A stretch of 64,000 nucleotides of DNA from Liolophura sinensis (lineage: Eukaryota; Mollusca; Polyplacophora; Chitonida; Chitonidae), in the NCBI RefSeq assembly GCF_032854445.1, contig NC_088303.1, positions 15,195,501 to 15,259,500 on the forward strand, given 5' to 3'. The notes under the pieces were generated by a model. That model saw only the letters and a list, made by a program, of their open reading frames with translations, had not been told where the DNA came from and made no database searches. How positions within the stretch are numbered: the first letter of the stretch is position 1; each line of letters starts with the position of its first letter. Shown here piece by piece: positions 11,376 to 25,700 of the stretch. The translations under genes were made by a program, and so were the position numbers.

Positions 11376-12744
11376 AGCGTTAAGGGCGTACAGATACACT
11401 TTATCCAGAGGTATTGGTGCAATTTGAACTTGAAGCGTGTTGTTCAGATCGATATGTTTTAACCAGGTTCATTCATTCCTGAAGACGCCATGCGCACTGA
11501 AGAAAAATATTCTTCAGTCACGTTACGGCGTTTCCTAATTAACACTGAGTGTTCAATACACGGGCGAGTCTGTCTTTCGAGGGTCACTTGGGAATGGAAT
11601 CCACCAACTGGACATTCATAGATCAGCACCGTTAGTATCAGTGGAAACATGGCTCATTAATGGTAAGCCTAATATCCACCTGTGATCTGTCTGCTTTAAA
11701 CGTATCTAATCTGTCTGCCTTAACCGTATCTAATCCTTAAACACAAGGAGAAACAATACTGAAGCGTGTATACGTTTGGTGATTAGGAATGCTTACTGGG
11801 ATAGATGTATACTTAACGTTGATGATTATGTATGATGCAAAGCCATGCAGTGTGTCCGGATTCGGTGAAAATTGTTCCAAAAGGCCATTAACTTCTCAGG
11901 GAGTCCATCCGGAGAGGCTGTGAAAGGAAGGACGTGGAGATATATGGATATATAAGCACAGTATAGGACATTTAATAGAGAGGTAGCCATAGTTTATAAC
12001 CCATTAAGTGGTCGATCGTCATGTGTCATTTTTTATACGGCTAAGTGGTTTGTTCGAAGAGATATTGAGTTTGAACGCACGTCCCCTACTATAAGACGAT
12101 TACAGTATCTTTGTAATAGCGATTTTACGTGTACTCTAACTGCTATGACGCGAGGATAGCCTTAATACATCGTAATTAACATTCTATCCAACGTTCTGCA
12201 TGCAATCAGCATTACAACATTTATTGACTCTGACAAAAATGTGTGATTGCTTTTTCCTTACAATTCTGCAAAATGATCATCACTTATCGAAATGAGTTGG
12301 TCGATTCTGCTTGGAATTAAACACTGGTGCGTTTACCGTTGTTTCATAGAAAGAAACGGCAAACACTTGTACTACATGACGGTTTTCTCCCATGATATGC
12401 ACTAAAAAAATTACAAACTTGACACTTGTTTTAATTAAATGTCACGATTAAGGTATTGTGTGCTTAATTATGAAAGCCTGATGTTTATCATTCTGGTTAC
12501 AATACACCAGAAGTTAAGTGATTTACGCCATCGTTTTATTGAGGGGAAAGGAGAAAAGGTCCATGACCCCCACACCACAACAGATAAATCCATGTCAGAC
12601 CTTGAAAGGTCTTGAGCGAGCACTTGTTGACGAATGGCGACGACTTTCGGTAAGAGGTTTTCGAGAGGTTCACTAGTTTTTGAAGAGAAGTTGTGTTGTG
12701 TCACGGCCCGCACTTGGAGGCCTTCGTCCGTAATCAGGGGAAAA
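11376..12744. other. No gene seen
   Basis: Anonymous sequence. 'tctaatctgtctgc' style short duplications occur near 11685-11735 (ctgtctgctttaaacgtatc / ctgtctgccttaaccgtatc). Confidence 0.4.
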
Positions 12745-13110
12745 GGTGTTGTATAATTATCGTGTTGAATTAGATCGCCACGTTGGATATATGAACGGTT
12801 GCAAAGCGCAACTGAGATACATATTTTACTATCGACAACTTCTCGCATATTCTCGCGTGATACACGATTTGAATACTGATTTCACCCAGTCGCCTAGAAT
12901 ATACCTTGCGCAACATCGCTGATAACGATTAACTGCTTCTCTTGGCGTTATTAAGTCCTAATTTATTATTTTATATACTTTCTTAGTTTGCGTTAAACGT
13001 CGTTTTGGGAATTAGCCTTGCTATTATTCTCCTGGAGCGTCCATATTGGTTGGCAGGTGGCATGCGAATGTCTGTTTCGACGTATAGATCCACAGTTTCG
13101 TCCACGTGAA
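12745..13110 (+). repeat. Dispersed repeat family R2, longest copy
   Basis: Starts with 'cgtgttgaattagatcgcca' and ends with 'ggcatgcgaatgtctgtttc'. The copy at 26705-26850 has the same two ends but lacks about 230 bp between them, as in an internally deleted derivative. Confidence 0.55.
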
Positions 13111-14369
13111 GTTCCTGTTGGGTGGGCGGGTGTGTCGGTGTCGTCATGCTTTCCCCCCAATATACTGATGCTATAATGTATCTGCTTTCCTTAAGAGGTT
13201 TATATTTGTTACCCGGGTGATAACAGCATAATACACAACTGTTTCATAGTAATGTACACAATAGCTCCATCGCTAGATTGACTATAACAAGTGTCATTTT
13301 GTTTTTCACTTTTGTGGTATATTGCTATCTTTCATAGCAAACATCAACAGACAAGTCTCCAAGGTCTGCCACTTTTCCAATGTTTTATATGACTGCTTAT
13401 TTCATGTGATAACAATACAGTAAGTCATTGAGGTCCAGTAATTTGCAGTTGAACTGTTAATAACAATCGCTGCATTTATTTACGTAATTTTTGCTTCTGT
13501 CATGGAGGTCTAAGTGGCTACTAAGGTACCTACATCTACAGTTAAAATAATCCTAGAGGTGATTTAACAAGAGGCCGGATTTCCTCGGTTATGTGTGACC
13601 ATTAGACAACTAGCACTCTACCGCCGCTGCTCTGGTTATACTCTCCATTATAGTCATTTATAATGTATCATTTCATTACGATTCTAAATACGGTATGGTG
13701 ATTTTATATTTTGGTTACCTAAAAACGCTTAAAGCATTTGTGTGGCTGCCGGTATATGTTGCTTATCCCATATAGCTCCACAACAGAGTGCCTTCTTCAC
13801 TTTGTCCTGTGTGATTCTGGCATCTATCTAGCCAATGGCATCGATTGGTTTTCCTGGTAACATCAAAGTGGAACTCGACAGTAGTTTCCATTAACTCTAA
13901 CTACTCATGATCGAGCTTCCAGCGACAGATGAAATTACCCTGCCGAGCATTGTTACTCTACTTCGGCAAGTCCAGGTCTTGAAAGACATCGGATTTTACA
14001 GCACAGTAGGCATATGACGCAACGAGTTTACCTAACTTTTTCAAACCCAATATGATGAATGCCCTGAGTAGACGTAAATTTGTAGATGAAATATTTACAA
14101 ATGCGAGACACAAAAGAAAAATGTTCTTCACAGCGTCAGATGTATCTTCCTTTCAATTGAGGCACAGAAGCGTTCATTCCTCCATACTGGTATTGTGCCT
14201 TTTGTATATTTCCAACTTCGGTTTGTCGCGAATCTTTAGCTTTTATTGTATTATTTTTTTCATGCCATTGTTTTGATGATCAAATAACTTAGGAAATACA
14301 TATAACGGGCACCGATAAATGTTATGCATCTTCACGCTCATCATGCTCCCATGTTCTTCAGGCTCATTG
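13111..14369. other. No gene seen
   Basis: Anonymous AT-rich sequence. The last 40 bp contain degenerate versions of the following 34-bp repeat. Confidence 0.4.
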
Positions 14370-15125
14370 TTTTCCCATGTTCTACACCTATTCACAACCA
14401 TTGTTTTCCCATGTTCTACACCTGTTCACAACCATTGTGTTCCCATGTTCTACACCTATTCACAACATAGTGTTCCCATGTTCTACACATGTTCACAGCC
14501 ATAGTGTTCCAATGTGCTACACATGTTCACAGCCATAGTGTTCCAATGTTCTACACCTGTTCACAACCATTGTGTTCCCATGTTCTACACCTGTTCACAA
14601 CCATAGTGTTCCCATGTTCTACACCTGTTCACAACCATAGTGTTCACATGTTCTACATCTGTTCACAACCATAGTGTTCCCATGTTCTACACCTGTTCAC
14701 ACAGCCATATTGTTCCCATGTTCTACACTTGTTCACAACCATAGTGTTCTCATGTTCTACACCTGTTCACAACCATTGTGTTCCCATGTTCTACACCTGT
14801 TCACAACCATAGTGTTCTCATGTTCTACACCTGTTCACAACCATAGTGTTCTCATGTTCTACACCTGTTCACAACCATAGTGTTCTCATATTCTACACTT
14901 GTTCATAACCATAGTGTTCCCATGTTCTATATCTGTTCACAACCATTGTGTTCCCATGTTCTACACTTGTTCACAACCATAGTGTTCCCATGTTCTACAC
15001 CTGTTCAAAACCATAGTGTTCCCATGTTCTTCACCTGTTCACAACCACAGTGTTCCCATGTTCTACACCTTTTCACAACCATTGTGTTTCCATGCTCTAC
15101 ACCTGTTCACAACCAATGTCTTCCC
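14370..15125. repeat. 34-bp tandem repeat, about 22 copies
   Basis: The unit runs ttcccatgttctacacctgt, tcacaaccatagtg. Diverged relatives continue to about 15250. All long plus-strand open frames between 14319 and 15466 are read-through of this array: 34 bp shifts the frame each copy, and no frame of the unit carries a frequent stop. Confidence 0.95.
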
Positions 15126-15737
15126 AAGTTCTGCGCTTCTGTCCTTGGGATGCTCATGTCAGTTATGTGCTTTGTGGGTTTTCTATGCCCGTGGTTGTTC
15201 TCATGTTCTGCACTTCATCATGTCTTTGGGGTGTTCATGCCAGAGGGTGTTCTTGCCAGTGGATTAACATTGTTAAGTACGACGTAAACACACAACTATA
15301 CATGCATACACAGAGCTCGAGATTAGTAAAGGTTCGCTGGCCCGTGGCGAGTGAAAATAGCCGTCGGGCTAGAATGACAAGTACGAGTGACAACCACAAG
15401 TACGCTTTGGCTAGTAAAATTTATGGTAGACAAAATTATGGTGATAAAAGGTTTGTAAAACTATAACGGAATGTTTCCAATGCGTTCTACTTTTTAGCGA
15501 GCTAGATGAAAAAAAGATTCTGTTCTCCATTCAATGGTGTTTGATGAAAACACGCACATTGGTACCTTTCCTTCAACTTAGCATATAAGGTACATCATAG
15601 AAAGGTGCGAGTCTAGGTAAGAGCTGCGTAGAACACGATGTCATAGCAACTGCCTCCATGTTTGTCGGTAGCCAGCGCCATTTGCAAAGTATGAATTAAG
15701 TTCGATAAAGTTGAATTTCGCTATGTGGCGGTTTTTT
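15126..15737. other. Repeat edge and unannotated sequence
   Basis: 15126-15250 is decayed 34-bp repeat. Near 15268-15310 'ttgttaagtacgacgtaaac' resembles the end of family R1. Nothing else is recognised. Confidence 0.4.
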
Positions 15738-15805
15738 TTGGTGAAAAAATAAAGTATCATACATTTTAGAAAGCTTGAGCGTCCGGCTTTCGACTGAAAT
15801 ATGTC
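15738..15805 (-). repeat. Repeat R3 end fragment, inverted
   Basis: The minus strand reads atatttcagtcgaaagccgg, then ctcaagctttctaaaatgta, matching the left ends of the copies at about 9870 and 35700. Confidence 0.65.
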
Positions 15806-18800
15806 TTAGGAAGCTGATACTTTAACAGTATGTGAATTACCGGGCGCTGCCGTTCCCTCGAAGTGCCCTTTGCGTCAAAAGAAAAAGAAACAGCCCAAAT
15901 TCATTATAAGACTCGGATTATCTACTTAGTCGCTAGGCTTCGACTAGCCATTCGCCACATTACTTTTGGCGAATACAATTTCTGTGTGGCGAAAGCAAAT
16001 TGGCGTCCCTTCGCCACAGTAGCAAAAGCAATGGATCCCTTTCAACTTCAGTTGTTTTGGTTTAAAGTTCGTAAACTTACTCAAATGTAATGTTGGATCC
16101 AGAATCAAGAAGGAATATTTGACTTCAGCGTGAAAGAACTTAGTTGTGAAAACAACAAAGTTTTCAAAGAGCATTTAAAATCGGAAATGTATGCCCTAAA
16201 GCAGGTGACGATAGTTGGACCCGCGGACCCGGGCCGGGAATTACTTTTAATTTACTTTTTAAAAAAATGCCGACCGACCGACCCGACTTCAAAAAACAGG
16301 GTTTGTTACCCGCAACAAACAACGTTTAAATAATGGCCTGGGGTAGCTATGATACAATGTGATGATCAGATGCACATGTCTTCCGGGATGATTCTCCAAA
16401 TATCAGTAAACACAAACCATCCTTAGACTGAATTTTCGGGCTAGGAACGTGTTGTGGCATGCACATGGTTTGGAGGTCAACCGTAGGAACCGAGACACTT
16501 AAAAATGTATGAGGATCGAAATATTCAACAATGAGGTGACCTTTACTGGTGATTCCACCCCCTGCCCTTCTGAGGCCAGGTTAGGCCCTGGTACATGTAA
16601 CTTTTGCTATATATGTTGATTTGCAGTATCACTGTTAAGTGTAAAATGGTAATGCATATCTATATATTGGTCCTCATGAAAATTATGAGATAAGGTAATT
16701 GAACACAACATGTATCAGTTGAGTAGGCCTGGTGTTGACTACTATTTAAGGAAATTTCATATTAACTTGACCATGTGAGTTGTCTCTGGCAAATGAGAGA
16801 ATTTAATTAGTGATGCCCTATTTCTTCTAATATTAGTCCTGCTGAAAGCAAATATTACATTTATCTCCCAGTGTTTTGAAAAATTAAAGATATGGATATA
16901 TTGGTCATAAGATGGTCTAACCATGCGAGAAAAATAGAAACTTTTTATCTCTGTTAAAATTACATGTATATTAGCCAAAAAGGGCAGATCAGGTGTCCGA
17001 AATATTAGAAGAATTAGGGTACACACAGAAGATTCCACCACAAAAGGCAAAACAAAATGTCACTGCCAATTACTGTGAACTTTTCATATGTAATGTACAG
17101 TTTCAACCTGGAGCATTAACAGTAAAGTATTTAATTCAAAAGGTGCTATCAGGGGTGTCTCATTAAGTGGAAAACTGTTACAATAGTAAATAGTCAAAGT
17201 ATCGTAAGACCTACTCGTCTCACGATGCTCTCATCTTGTGAAAGTTGACAAATTTACTACATAAACAGTAAGGAAAATCAACGTACTCGTGTAACCTTAA
17301 GTACAGAGTATAGCCAAGATGTCAAGGAACTGGTACTCTTATTTAAGTAATATCTAAAGTAAGGCGGTTCACCATGAAACCATGGGAGCGAAACTCTTGC
17401 TTTTCCAAGAAAAATGACAGAATGATTATCACGAAACCAAGGAAGTGTAACTCTTTATATTTAAAGCGCTCATGTCCTAAGTAAGGCGGATCGCCATGAT
17501 ACCAAGGAAATCTAACTCTTATTTAAGTGCCAATGTCTTAAGCACAACTCTGTTGGCAACCTGACCGATAAAAGTGAACAATATCTGTTTAATGCGCCTT
17601 GTCCACTTCAGGAACCAAACAATGGGCTCGGTGTAGCGTTCGTTAACACTAGCGACCATAAAACACCACTTTATGTTCTGTGCCTGTATATAACTGCCCC
17701 GGTGTCTTGTGTGTCAATACGACTGAACAGCACTGTCATCAGCCTCCTGAAAGCTGCAATTTCCGCCTTTACATCCGTGGACGACAGCACTCAAGGCTGA
17801 TCCCGATGTCTTATACATCTACCTTCCACTGACAAGGAGCCACCAGCAGCTCCGATCAATGCCACCAGCCGTTTTTCTTTTCTCTGTGGCGATACTACGA
17901 CTATGAAAGAAATCGACTAATCGTGAAGCGAGCCACGCTGTACAACACCGCAGTCAACATGAATACTTATTAACAGTTTCACGTTTTGACGTGTATTTTT
18001 AGCGTTAAAGCACTGTGATAAGAATTAAAGACAAATCTAAATGTGAATGATAATGGAGAGAAAAAATTGCTGCTGTCTAAAGACGAATTTTATGTCTCAT
18101 TGCAAATGTGTCGAATACGAGACTAGATGACAAATTTTATGTCACACCTCTCCCATGATGGCTAGTATACTTCTAGCAACTCTTGACTTCACACCAGGCC
18201 CTATCCAATAACTCGATCATATATTACCATGCATGTATGTGATATCCATACCGCCACACTCATTCAGTAACATAACACAAGGCACTGAGGTGTAAGCACA
18301 CCATGTCTATCATCATCCCAACATGCCAGATTTAGCTACATGACAAATACTTCTGCCATTCTGTCATTTTTCTTTGTAAAGCATGCAGGTATGATAATTG
18401 CAAAAGAAGGCGAGGAGGTTTGGTACAAAACTAGTAGAACTGTGCCTGGTTTCCTGAAAGAGAGTTTAATGCTTTACCCCCACGCTACCGCCATCTATAA
18501 GGATTAACTGAGACTAAGGAAAACATCGGTCGTGTTGCTATTTTTTTACCGGAACCCAGTCGCCAGATGTTACGGGATGGAGGAGTTTTCACTATGCGCA
18601 TGCTTTGTTTCCTGGCACTCTTATTTACTACATCATTCTGCAACCTCCAGTGGACTTCTACAAACTTGACAAGGCTTTGTTAAAATACAACGGAGGGAGC
18701 GCTATTTTTTGTGGATGATATGACAAGAAAATGAAGGTAAATATAATTCCCTTCCGTAAAATCTGAAGCTAAATCTTTTCCATTGCTTATTGGTTTGAAT

Positions 18801-19800
18801 TAGCAATTCATAGGAAATATCACGGCGTTATATGGGTCATTAATACAGTATAGTCATAGTCACAGTAGCCTGTTACCACCATTATCATAGTGATGTCAGT
18901 ACTGTTATCACCAGAGGCATTATTACCATCACGAAAATGGTGGGGGCATTATTAGAACCATTGTCATAGTGACATCATTTACATTAACACGACACTATTA
19001 CGGGATATCACTGAGGGACATTATCACGGCGTCATTAGTACCATTACCACGACGACACCATCGGGAATATTATCATGTATTTATAGACGTACAGCAGAGA
19101 GTAAAACCAGAGTAGCGACGACGGTGTGATAGCCATTGCGGCCAGTATTAAGTTACTAAGGCGTGTACACGTGCTTTCCGCAGCGCGAGAATAATATCAT
19201 ACCATATTCAAACAGACATTGCACAAATATCGATTAACCACTGAATCATGCATGTCGCACTGTCAGCTCATACAAGCCAATCAGCGAAATTATGAGTACT
19301 TCCGGTTGTATACGTTATACATGACTGCTTAAGATTTTGACAAAGTATATAATAGGTTTAAAACCACTTAAAATGCTCAAAATATCGGAGATCCTGCGCG
19401 ATTCTGTAAAATTAAATGATATAGCTGAAATGTTACCGACTTAGCGTCAAACCATAACCATTCAATATTAAATGACATTCACTAAAATGCCCCTTTTCGG
19501 CATCTGTAATGATTGAAATCTTAATTTATACAGAATAAATGAAGCTGGAGAAACCCCTTTAATCTCAGTTCCTACATCAGTTATGTTACTATTAATTCTA
19601 CTCCTTCAATGTAAAAGAAAACAAAAAAACTGTGTACTGATTTATTGCGTTGATTGTCTGTGTCTGACTTTTACCTAGAGATTTACTACAGCAGGTTAGC
19701 CGCCCTCGATCCTGTGACCATTTTTGTTTTCCCATACGTCGCACCGTTAGTGCCACTCAGTGGATGAATTAATCAATGTGCCCGTAACTATAAACAACTT
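15806..19800. other. No gene supported
   Basis: About 4 kb. It holds a GC-rich patch with ccgaccgaccgacccgac near 16270-16290 and a loose repeat of a 'taaggcgg.tc.ccatga.acca' block at 17335-17540. A GC-richer stretch at 17540-17880 has a TATA-like tgtatataac at about 17684. A 29-codon frame at 18594-18683 starts with a signal-peptide-like stretch (MRMLCFLALLFTTSFC). None of these is sufficient to call a gene. Confidence 0.4.
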
Positions 19801-19803
19801 TTT

Positions 19804-19853
19804 CAACTAACAAGCGTGTCAACTAACAAGTGTGTCAACTAACAAGTGTGTCA
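19804..19853. repeat. 16-bp tandem repeat, 3 copies
   Basis: caactaacaagcgtgt-type unit repeated three times, immediately before the larger 40-bp array. Confidence 0.85.
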
Positions 19854-19854
19854 C

Positions 19855-20890
19855 ATTATAGAAACGGTCATCGGCTGGGTTATGTCGTCATCACAGTAAA
19901 GAAACGGTCATCGGCTGGGTTATGTCATCATCACAGTATAGAAACGGTCATCGGCTGGATTATGTCGTCATCACAGTATAGAGACGAATATCAGCCGGGT
20001 TCCGTCTTCACTACAGTCTGGAAACGGTCATTGGCTAGGTACTGTTGTCATCGCATTATAGAAAAGGTCGTTGGCTAGGTTCTGTTGTCATCACAGTATA
20101 GAAACGGTCATCGGCTGGGGCATGTCCTCGTCGTAGTATAGAGACGGGCATCAGCCAGGTTCTGTCTTCACCACAGTTTGGAAACGGTCATCGGCTAGGT
20201 TATGTCGTCATCACATTAAAGAAACGGTCTTCGGATGGGTTATGTTGTCATTACAGTATAGAAACTGTCATCGGCTATGTTGAGTCATCATCACAGTATA
20301 AAGACGATCATCTAGGTTATATTGTCATCACAGTTTAAGTGGTTCATCTTCTAGGCTCCATCGTCATCACAGTATAGAAACGGTCATCGGCTAGGTTTTG
20401 TCGCCATCACAGCATAAAAACGTTCGTCTTCTAGGTTCCATCGTCATCACAGTATAGAAACGGTCATCGGTTAGGCTTCGTCGTCATCACAGTGTAGAGA
20501 CGGTTATCAGCCAGGTTCAGTCGTCATCACAGTCTGAAAACGGTCATCGACTAGATTCCGTCTTCATCAAAGTACAAAAACGATCGTCTTCTAGGTTCTA
20601 TTGTCCTCACTGTATAGAAACGATCGTTTCTAGGCACCGTTGTCATCACAGTATAGAAACGGTCTCTTGTTAGGTTCTGTCGTTATCACAGTACAGAAAC
20701 GGTCGTCTTCTAGGTTCTATTGTCATCACAGTATAGAAACCGTCTTCTGCTAGGTTCTATTTTGCCACTGCAGTACAGACACGGTCATCGGGTTAGCTTT
20801 GTCGCCATCGTAGTGTAGAAACAACCATCAACAGGGTTCTGTCGTCATCAAAGTATGGAACAAGTTATCTGATAGGTTCTGTCATTTTGA
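19855..20890. repeat. 40-bp tandem repeat, about 26 copies
   Basis: The unit runs gaaacggtcatcggctgggt, tatgtcgtcatcacagtata. Divergence rises towards the right end. The units are contiguous with no unique spacers, so this is a minisatellite and not a CRISPR array. Confidence 0.93.
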
Positions 20891-22489
20891 TTTTGACGTT
20901 AGAAAAGGGTGTCAACGGCCACCATTTTGGTCCTTTTGTCCTCCAAGTAATGAAACGGTCTTTCATCCTAAAAGATCGGACTAGTCGCCAAACTGGTTTT
21001 GTCGATATATTCTAAATTAAAGAAATCTTGACTATTTAGGTGTCATCATGAGCTTGTCGTCTGAAGAGAACCGAAATGCTGAAAATAAAAATAACTAACC
21101 GATCGCAAACTGACTCTGTTGCACCCCTAATACTGAAAAAGCCATCACCATGGGGCCGTCGTCTCGTAAGACCAAAGTCGCCACTATCAGGTGCGAATAT
21201 TCATAAGACTTAATGAACCGTGCACGTGGAATTATAGTTCACCCCGTGATATTTAACATACATATAATTTTTATACAGGGTTGCCATATCCCTTATAGTG
21301 CTGGTGGCAAAATTCTGTGGAAGAGGAATTGTCATCAGCGTATTTTGAGAAGGCTTCCATTTCTTTAGAAAGTTCTCCAGGATTAATGTCGTCGTTGGTA
21401 TGGATAAAAAGTGTGACGAATCAAGTTCATTCTGTCTTCCTCCATTACCATAGGTGTCGTAAGAATTATTTAAAAAAACAAAACAAAAAACAGTGGCATG
21501 TTGGATGCTGGGCGGAGTTCATCATCTTTTCAGGGAAGGCTGCTCCAGTTACTTAAAAATTGCTATCGACTTAACTGTAAGCCCTGCTACAATCATGTTT
21601 GATATTGTTTATAGGTTTTAGTATAATATAACCTTATTGAATGAATTTGATTTTATCTCTTGAAGTATATGATCTGATGGCAGTATAGATTTAGAGATGG
21701 ATGCTAGGGAATTAAAGCGATGTAGCCTATCTGCAGAAACAATACTGAAGGTTGTGTTACTGCGTGGAGTTTGTTCTAATCGCCTGCTGGTGCAGCCATT
21801 GTAAAACAAATTACTCTCCACGCCTATTGTCCAACATGCAACTTGATTTTGAATAATTATGACGTCACTCGGGGCAATGAGTTCTTGATGTTGAAACTAA
21901 GCTTATGGAGTTTAACATTATGAATTAAAAAATGTATTTTAACTGCATTTTGGAAGTTGAACATATCAATGTGTAGAGCTTGTGTTGTTACGTGTCACTG
22001 ACGAATGGCAATTTTGATAGTGAGTATGACCGATTTTACACACAGCTCAATATAGGCCACTCGCTAAAAGAAATAGAGTATAGCTGCTATACGGCGAATT
22101 GAAGTTTATGGTAACTATAAATTAATAATATCCATATGCATATCAATTAAAGCTCTATTAAAGCTCTCGATCGGACACGTATGTGTTAGTTATACAAGCA
22201 GAATAACGATTTACAATTTCCAAAACGGGGGCTGACATGCTGCAGATTTGTAGTGTTAGCTATTTTTTTTTGAACGTTTGACATTTTGTAGGTCTCTAAG
22301 TCGTCGGACTGCCCTTGTGACAGGAGACAGTATTATTTCAGCTCCAGTCTTCCAAACCTTAGAAATAAATGACAAGCGAATAGGGTACGTTTTCCCGTGG
22401 CATTGCGATTTGGGTCCAAGTCGAATGGACCATTGTTCTCATACAGGACATAAATGTGTATGTTGGGGTTTCACGCCGTAGTAAACCTT
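20891..22489. other. No gene seen
   Basis: Anonymous sequence; open frames at 21317-21556 (plus) and 21618-21821 (minus) carry no recognisable motifs. Confidence 0.4.
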
Positions 22490-22710
22490 TTTTCAGTCAT
22501 ATGACAACAAGGAGTCATTAGGTGTATGTACATTTATTGTGTTTCGCCCATGCACTAAAAAGTTCTGCCGCCGTTGAAGTATCATTCCAAAGACACCAGA
22601 CATGACACCCCACCCAGTCACTTTATACTGACACCGGGCCAACCAGTTTTGTTTCCTTGCTGTAGCTTCTCCTTGCTGACTGCCAAGCGAGACATTAGCA
22701 AGAACCATTT
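22490..22710 (+). repeat. Dispersed repeat family R1, copy 3
   Basis: Opens ttcagtcatatgacaacaag, then gagtcattaggtgtatgtac, and later cactttatactgacaccggg followed by ccaaccagttttg. The best preserved copy in the window. Confidence 0.75.
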
Positions 22711-25700
22711 TTGAAACTCTTTGGAATGAAAGTGCCGCTTCAGTATATGCGTGCCCCGACTGTCTCGGGATTCATGTCTGGTCCCTTTGGGACTATATTT
22801 CCATTCAGACTGCTCTGTTAGTATTGGGATTTTCTGGATGTAACGAGAGGTGAACGTACATTATGTTTAAAGCGACTCAACACAATGGTAAAGAAAATCA
22901 AGAATTTACCTTTCATATTTTGAAATCTCTTTTATTTATTATAAAATCAAAGCGTCCCATTGACCAGACTAGTGAACCGTTACTGCCACAGCGCCTTTCG
23001 TTTCTTTTGGTTTTACATTTAGCTTACGTGTGTGTGTCCTGACGCTTTATTCTGGCTTGCATGCTTTTAAGCACAAATCTAATTTACTTCAAACTTCAAG
23101 GATTCATGAGCCACATTGCCAAAGCTGCAATCATTAGTGGCGAAAGTTTTATGTTGTGTTGCTTTACAGGTATGCTTCACTTATTCTTTACTCTACTCGA
23201 GTATCCTCTCGACCATAACTTCAAAAATGTGTGAGTTGTAATTAGCCCTTGTCGTCATGTCCGTGGTTTTACTGGCATTGCTTTACGTTTCTGTCTGATT
23301 ATGAATCTTGTAAATGGCGCAAATCACAACCTTGGATACACTCGTTCGGTTGTCTGTTCAATATGTGCGTCTTTTGTGCTTATCTAATAACCTTGAGAAG
23401 GAACTTTCATGAGTGTGGTCGAACACTTTGTGTGCGCATGCGTACCCTTTGCTCTTCAGGGAACCATACTCTGAATATTACATTACTTTATAACTAGTCG
23501 ATATTATATTAAAAGCTTATATGTGCATTCAAGTATGCAAGGCGTTGATGTAGCTGACAGGTATTCAGATAAAAGCTTGATATTTGATAAACCACATTTT
23601 TTTATTTCGTGATTGGTGCATTTATGGAATATGCAAAATGCATAAGTTATCTTTAATTGCATGGGCATACGGGCAATATTCTGCATGTACGGTTCACCTG
23701 CAGTCACATGATATGGAATTATAAGATCTACTCGACGTAAACATTTCTCTTGTGTTTTCAAAAGCTTCCTGGTTGTGTATTTGTGTAAACAGAATTGTTT
23801 TGTGTGTTGATTCAGAAACGGTTTCCATTTTCATCCAAATGGCATCATCCGTCTGTAGAGGCAGTTTTGTTAAATTGGTTGACTTTAAAGTCGACAGAAA
23901 GTAATGGAAATTTTAAAACTTTTAGCCGCCGACAACTTATCCTTCCTTTAGAGAACATTGATATTCATGGACATGTTATGAACATAGATGACAATTTAAC
24001 ATGGAAAAACATCGTGTTTATTGTAGATTTTTTGGTAACTAAGTGATTACTATGTAATATAAAATTATGTTTTTGTGAATGGTGTATTGGTAAGTTTATA
24101 TCATTTACGTGGAATAAAGCCCGATTCAAATACTGAAGTATGCTGATCTAGTACTACTTAATCACAAGACTTCGACTTATATACTCAAGTATACAATTAT
24201 AGACAAAAAATCAGAGTTGTTCAACTAAGTACTGTATTTGTATTAAAGCACTTGCCGTAAACTAGAATGTGCTACCGTTACACGATGACTATGTTGTATA
24301 TCCCTTTTTATCTAGCTACAGTACGTTGTTGGAAAAAACAGGTATTGTATGCGTGCCGCGGCGGTATCAGGATATTGCTATCTGATAAAACGGTGTTTTC
24401 TATTTCTTTGTTTACAGTGAGAATTAAAGGCGAACTAACAGCTAGCATAAAGCCACCTTAGTTTTCTGATCTATGCATACAATGATTAAGGATCCGAACC
24501 AAAATGGCAATTTTTCCAGATGATTTCATTCCATTTAGTTGATGGAAACTCGGTTGCTTTGCAAATGGGTCTGGCGATTATTGACATGGAACACTTCTTC
24601 ACGATTTACGAGTGATACAACTATGTCGGACTTGATGTTTAGATCAGTCTTACCCTCTCTACAGTGATCCCTTTAACATCAGAGCTTCATTAATACTGGT
24701 ATAACACACTACTGCCACTGTTCGTATGAGGATGTGAATAAAAGAACTTCTGTGATAAATCCCATTAGTACAACGCTATATTTCTGAATCACCGGCTCAT
24801 CACTCTGCCAATCGAAGGTAAAGTGATGATCAGCTTAAATCTGCCTCAGTTTTGTGATCTTCGCAAACAATGCTTAACAAACCGAAAAAGTTGTATTTGT
24901 TCCGGACCATTTCGTTGCATTTATTTGATTGCTAGTCCGAAATGCTTCCATCCCATATTTTTGATACCATTTCGCGCAGTGTTACAGATCGGAGTGTTCA
25001 GTAAACAGGCCGGCATCCCAGTGATTGTTCGCTGTGCGAAACCTTCCTCCTCCCTACCCTGGTACAAGCCGCATGTTGCATTATCCACTAAAACATTAAT
25101 GCATCAAGAGGAAGCAATATTTCACGTTGACATGCACCCCAACTGTATAAAACATATTAATGTTTTTAATACAAAATATTTGCACAGTCAAAATCATCCA
25201 TACGGCGAACACGGAGGCTCCATTTGTGACAAATTACGCCAACACTTGAATGGGATAATTCGGTTTGAAGTTTTGAGATACTGTTTACTTTTACTGGGCT
25301 TGTAGAATTACATTACCTTGTTCGTTAATCAATCATAATGCCATGCTGATTATTTTTTTTCGTTAATCCTTGTAATTGCCATAAGCAGTGATGTGTTAAG
25401 TTATCTTGATCTTCTCTTGCTCACAATACGCGGTTGCGACAACCAAGTGACGTTCCAGAGTTAAATGACGTCGGCGCTTTACGGCACAGTACTGCTATGG
25501 CTACTTGCCTATATTTTAACATGGCAGTGACCGTGACGTCACTCTGTCGTCGTACTTGGTTCGTATTGTAACGAGCATGCGCTTCTAAAAGCCGTATACT
25601 CTTCTCTATGCAATATAGACTTTGAACAATTTATCTACATTTGTAGCGATATTCGATAGTTGATCTCCCATCGAGTCTTGCTATGTCGCCCAGCAGAAGA

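Noticed and set aside
12468-12848. 126-codon minus-strand open frame
   Set aside because: Runs into dispersed repeat R2; composition and residues show no known motif.
14319-15466. Several overlapping open frames of 61-138 codons
   Set aside because: They are translations of the 34-bp tandem array; residues repeat with the array and no domain is present.
15863-16090. 75-codon plus-strand frame containing repeated ATTCGCCA-like words
   Set aside because: Short direct and inverted 'ttcgccac' words suggest repeat-derived sequence rather than a gene.
16757-17050. 97-codon minus-strand open frame
   Set aside because: AT-rich, no motif, not flanked by convincing splice sites.
17540-17880. GC-richer stretch with a TATA-like tgtatataac
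   Set aside because: No coding exon can be linked to it, so a promoter call is unsupported.
18594-18683. 29-codon frame starting like a signal peptide (MRMLCFLALLFTTSFC)
   Set aside because: Too short, no conserved context, and hydrophobic starts arise easily by chance; noted only as a possible first exon.
19855-20890. CRISPR-like array
   Set aside because: Units are contiguous with no unique spacers, and the surroundings are eukaryotic; it is a minisatellite.
24823-25305. 160-codon plus-strand open frame
   Set aside because: No recognisable domain, overlaps a local non-coding duplication, and no supporting splice sites or neighbours. Transcript data could revive it.
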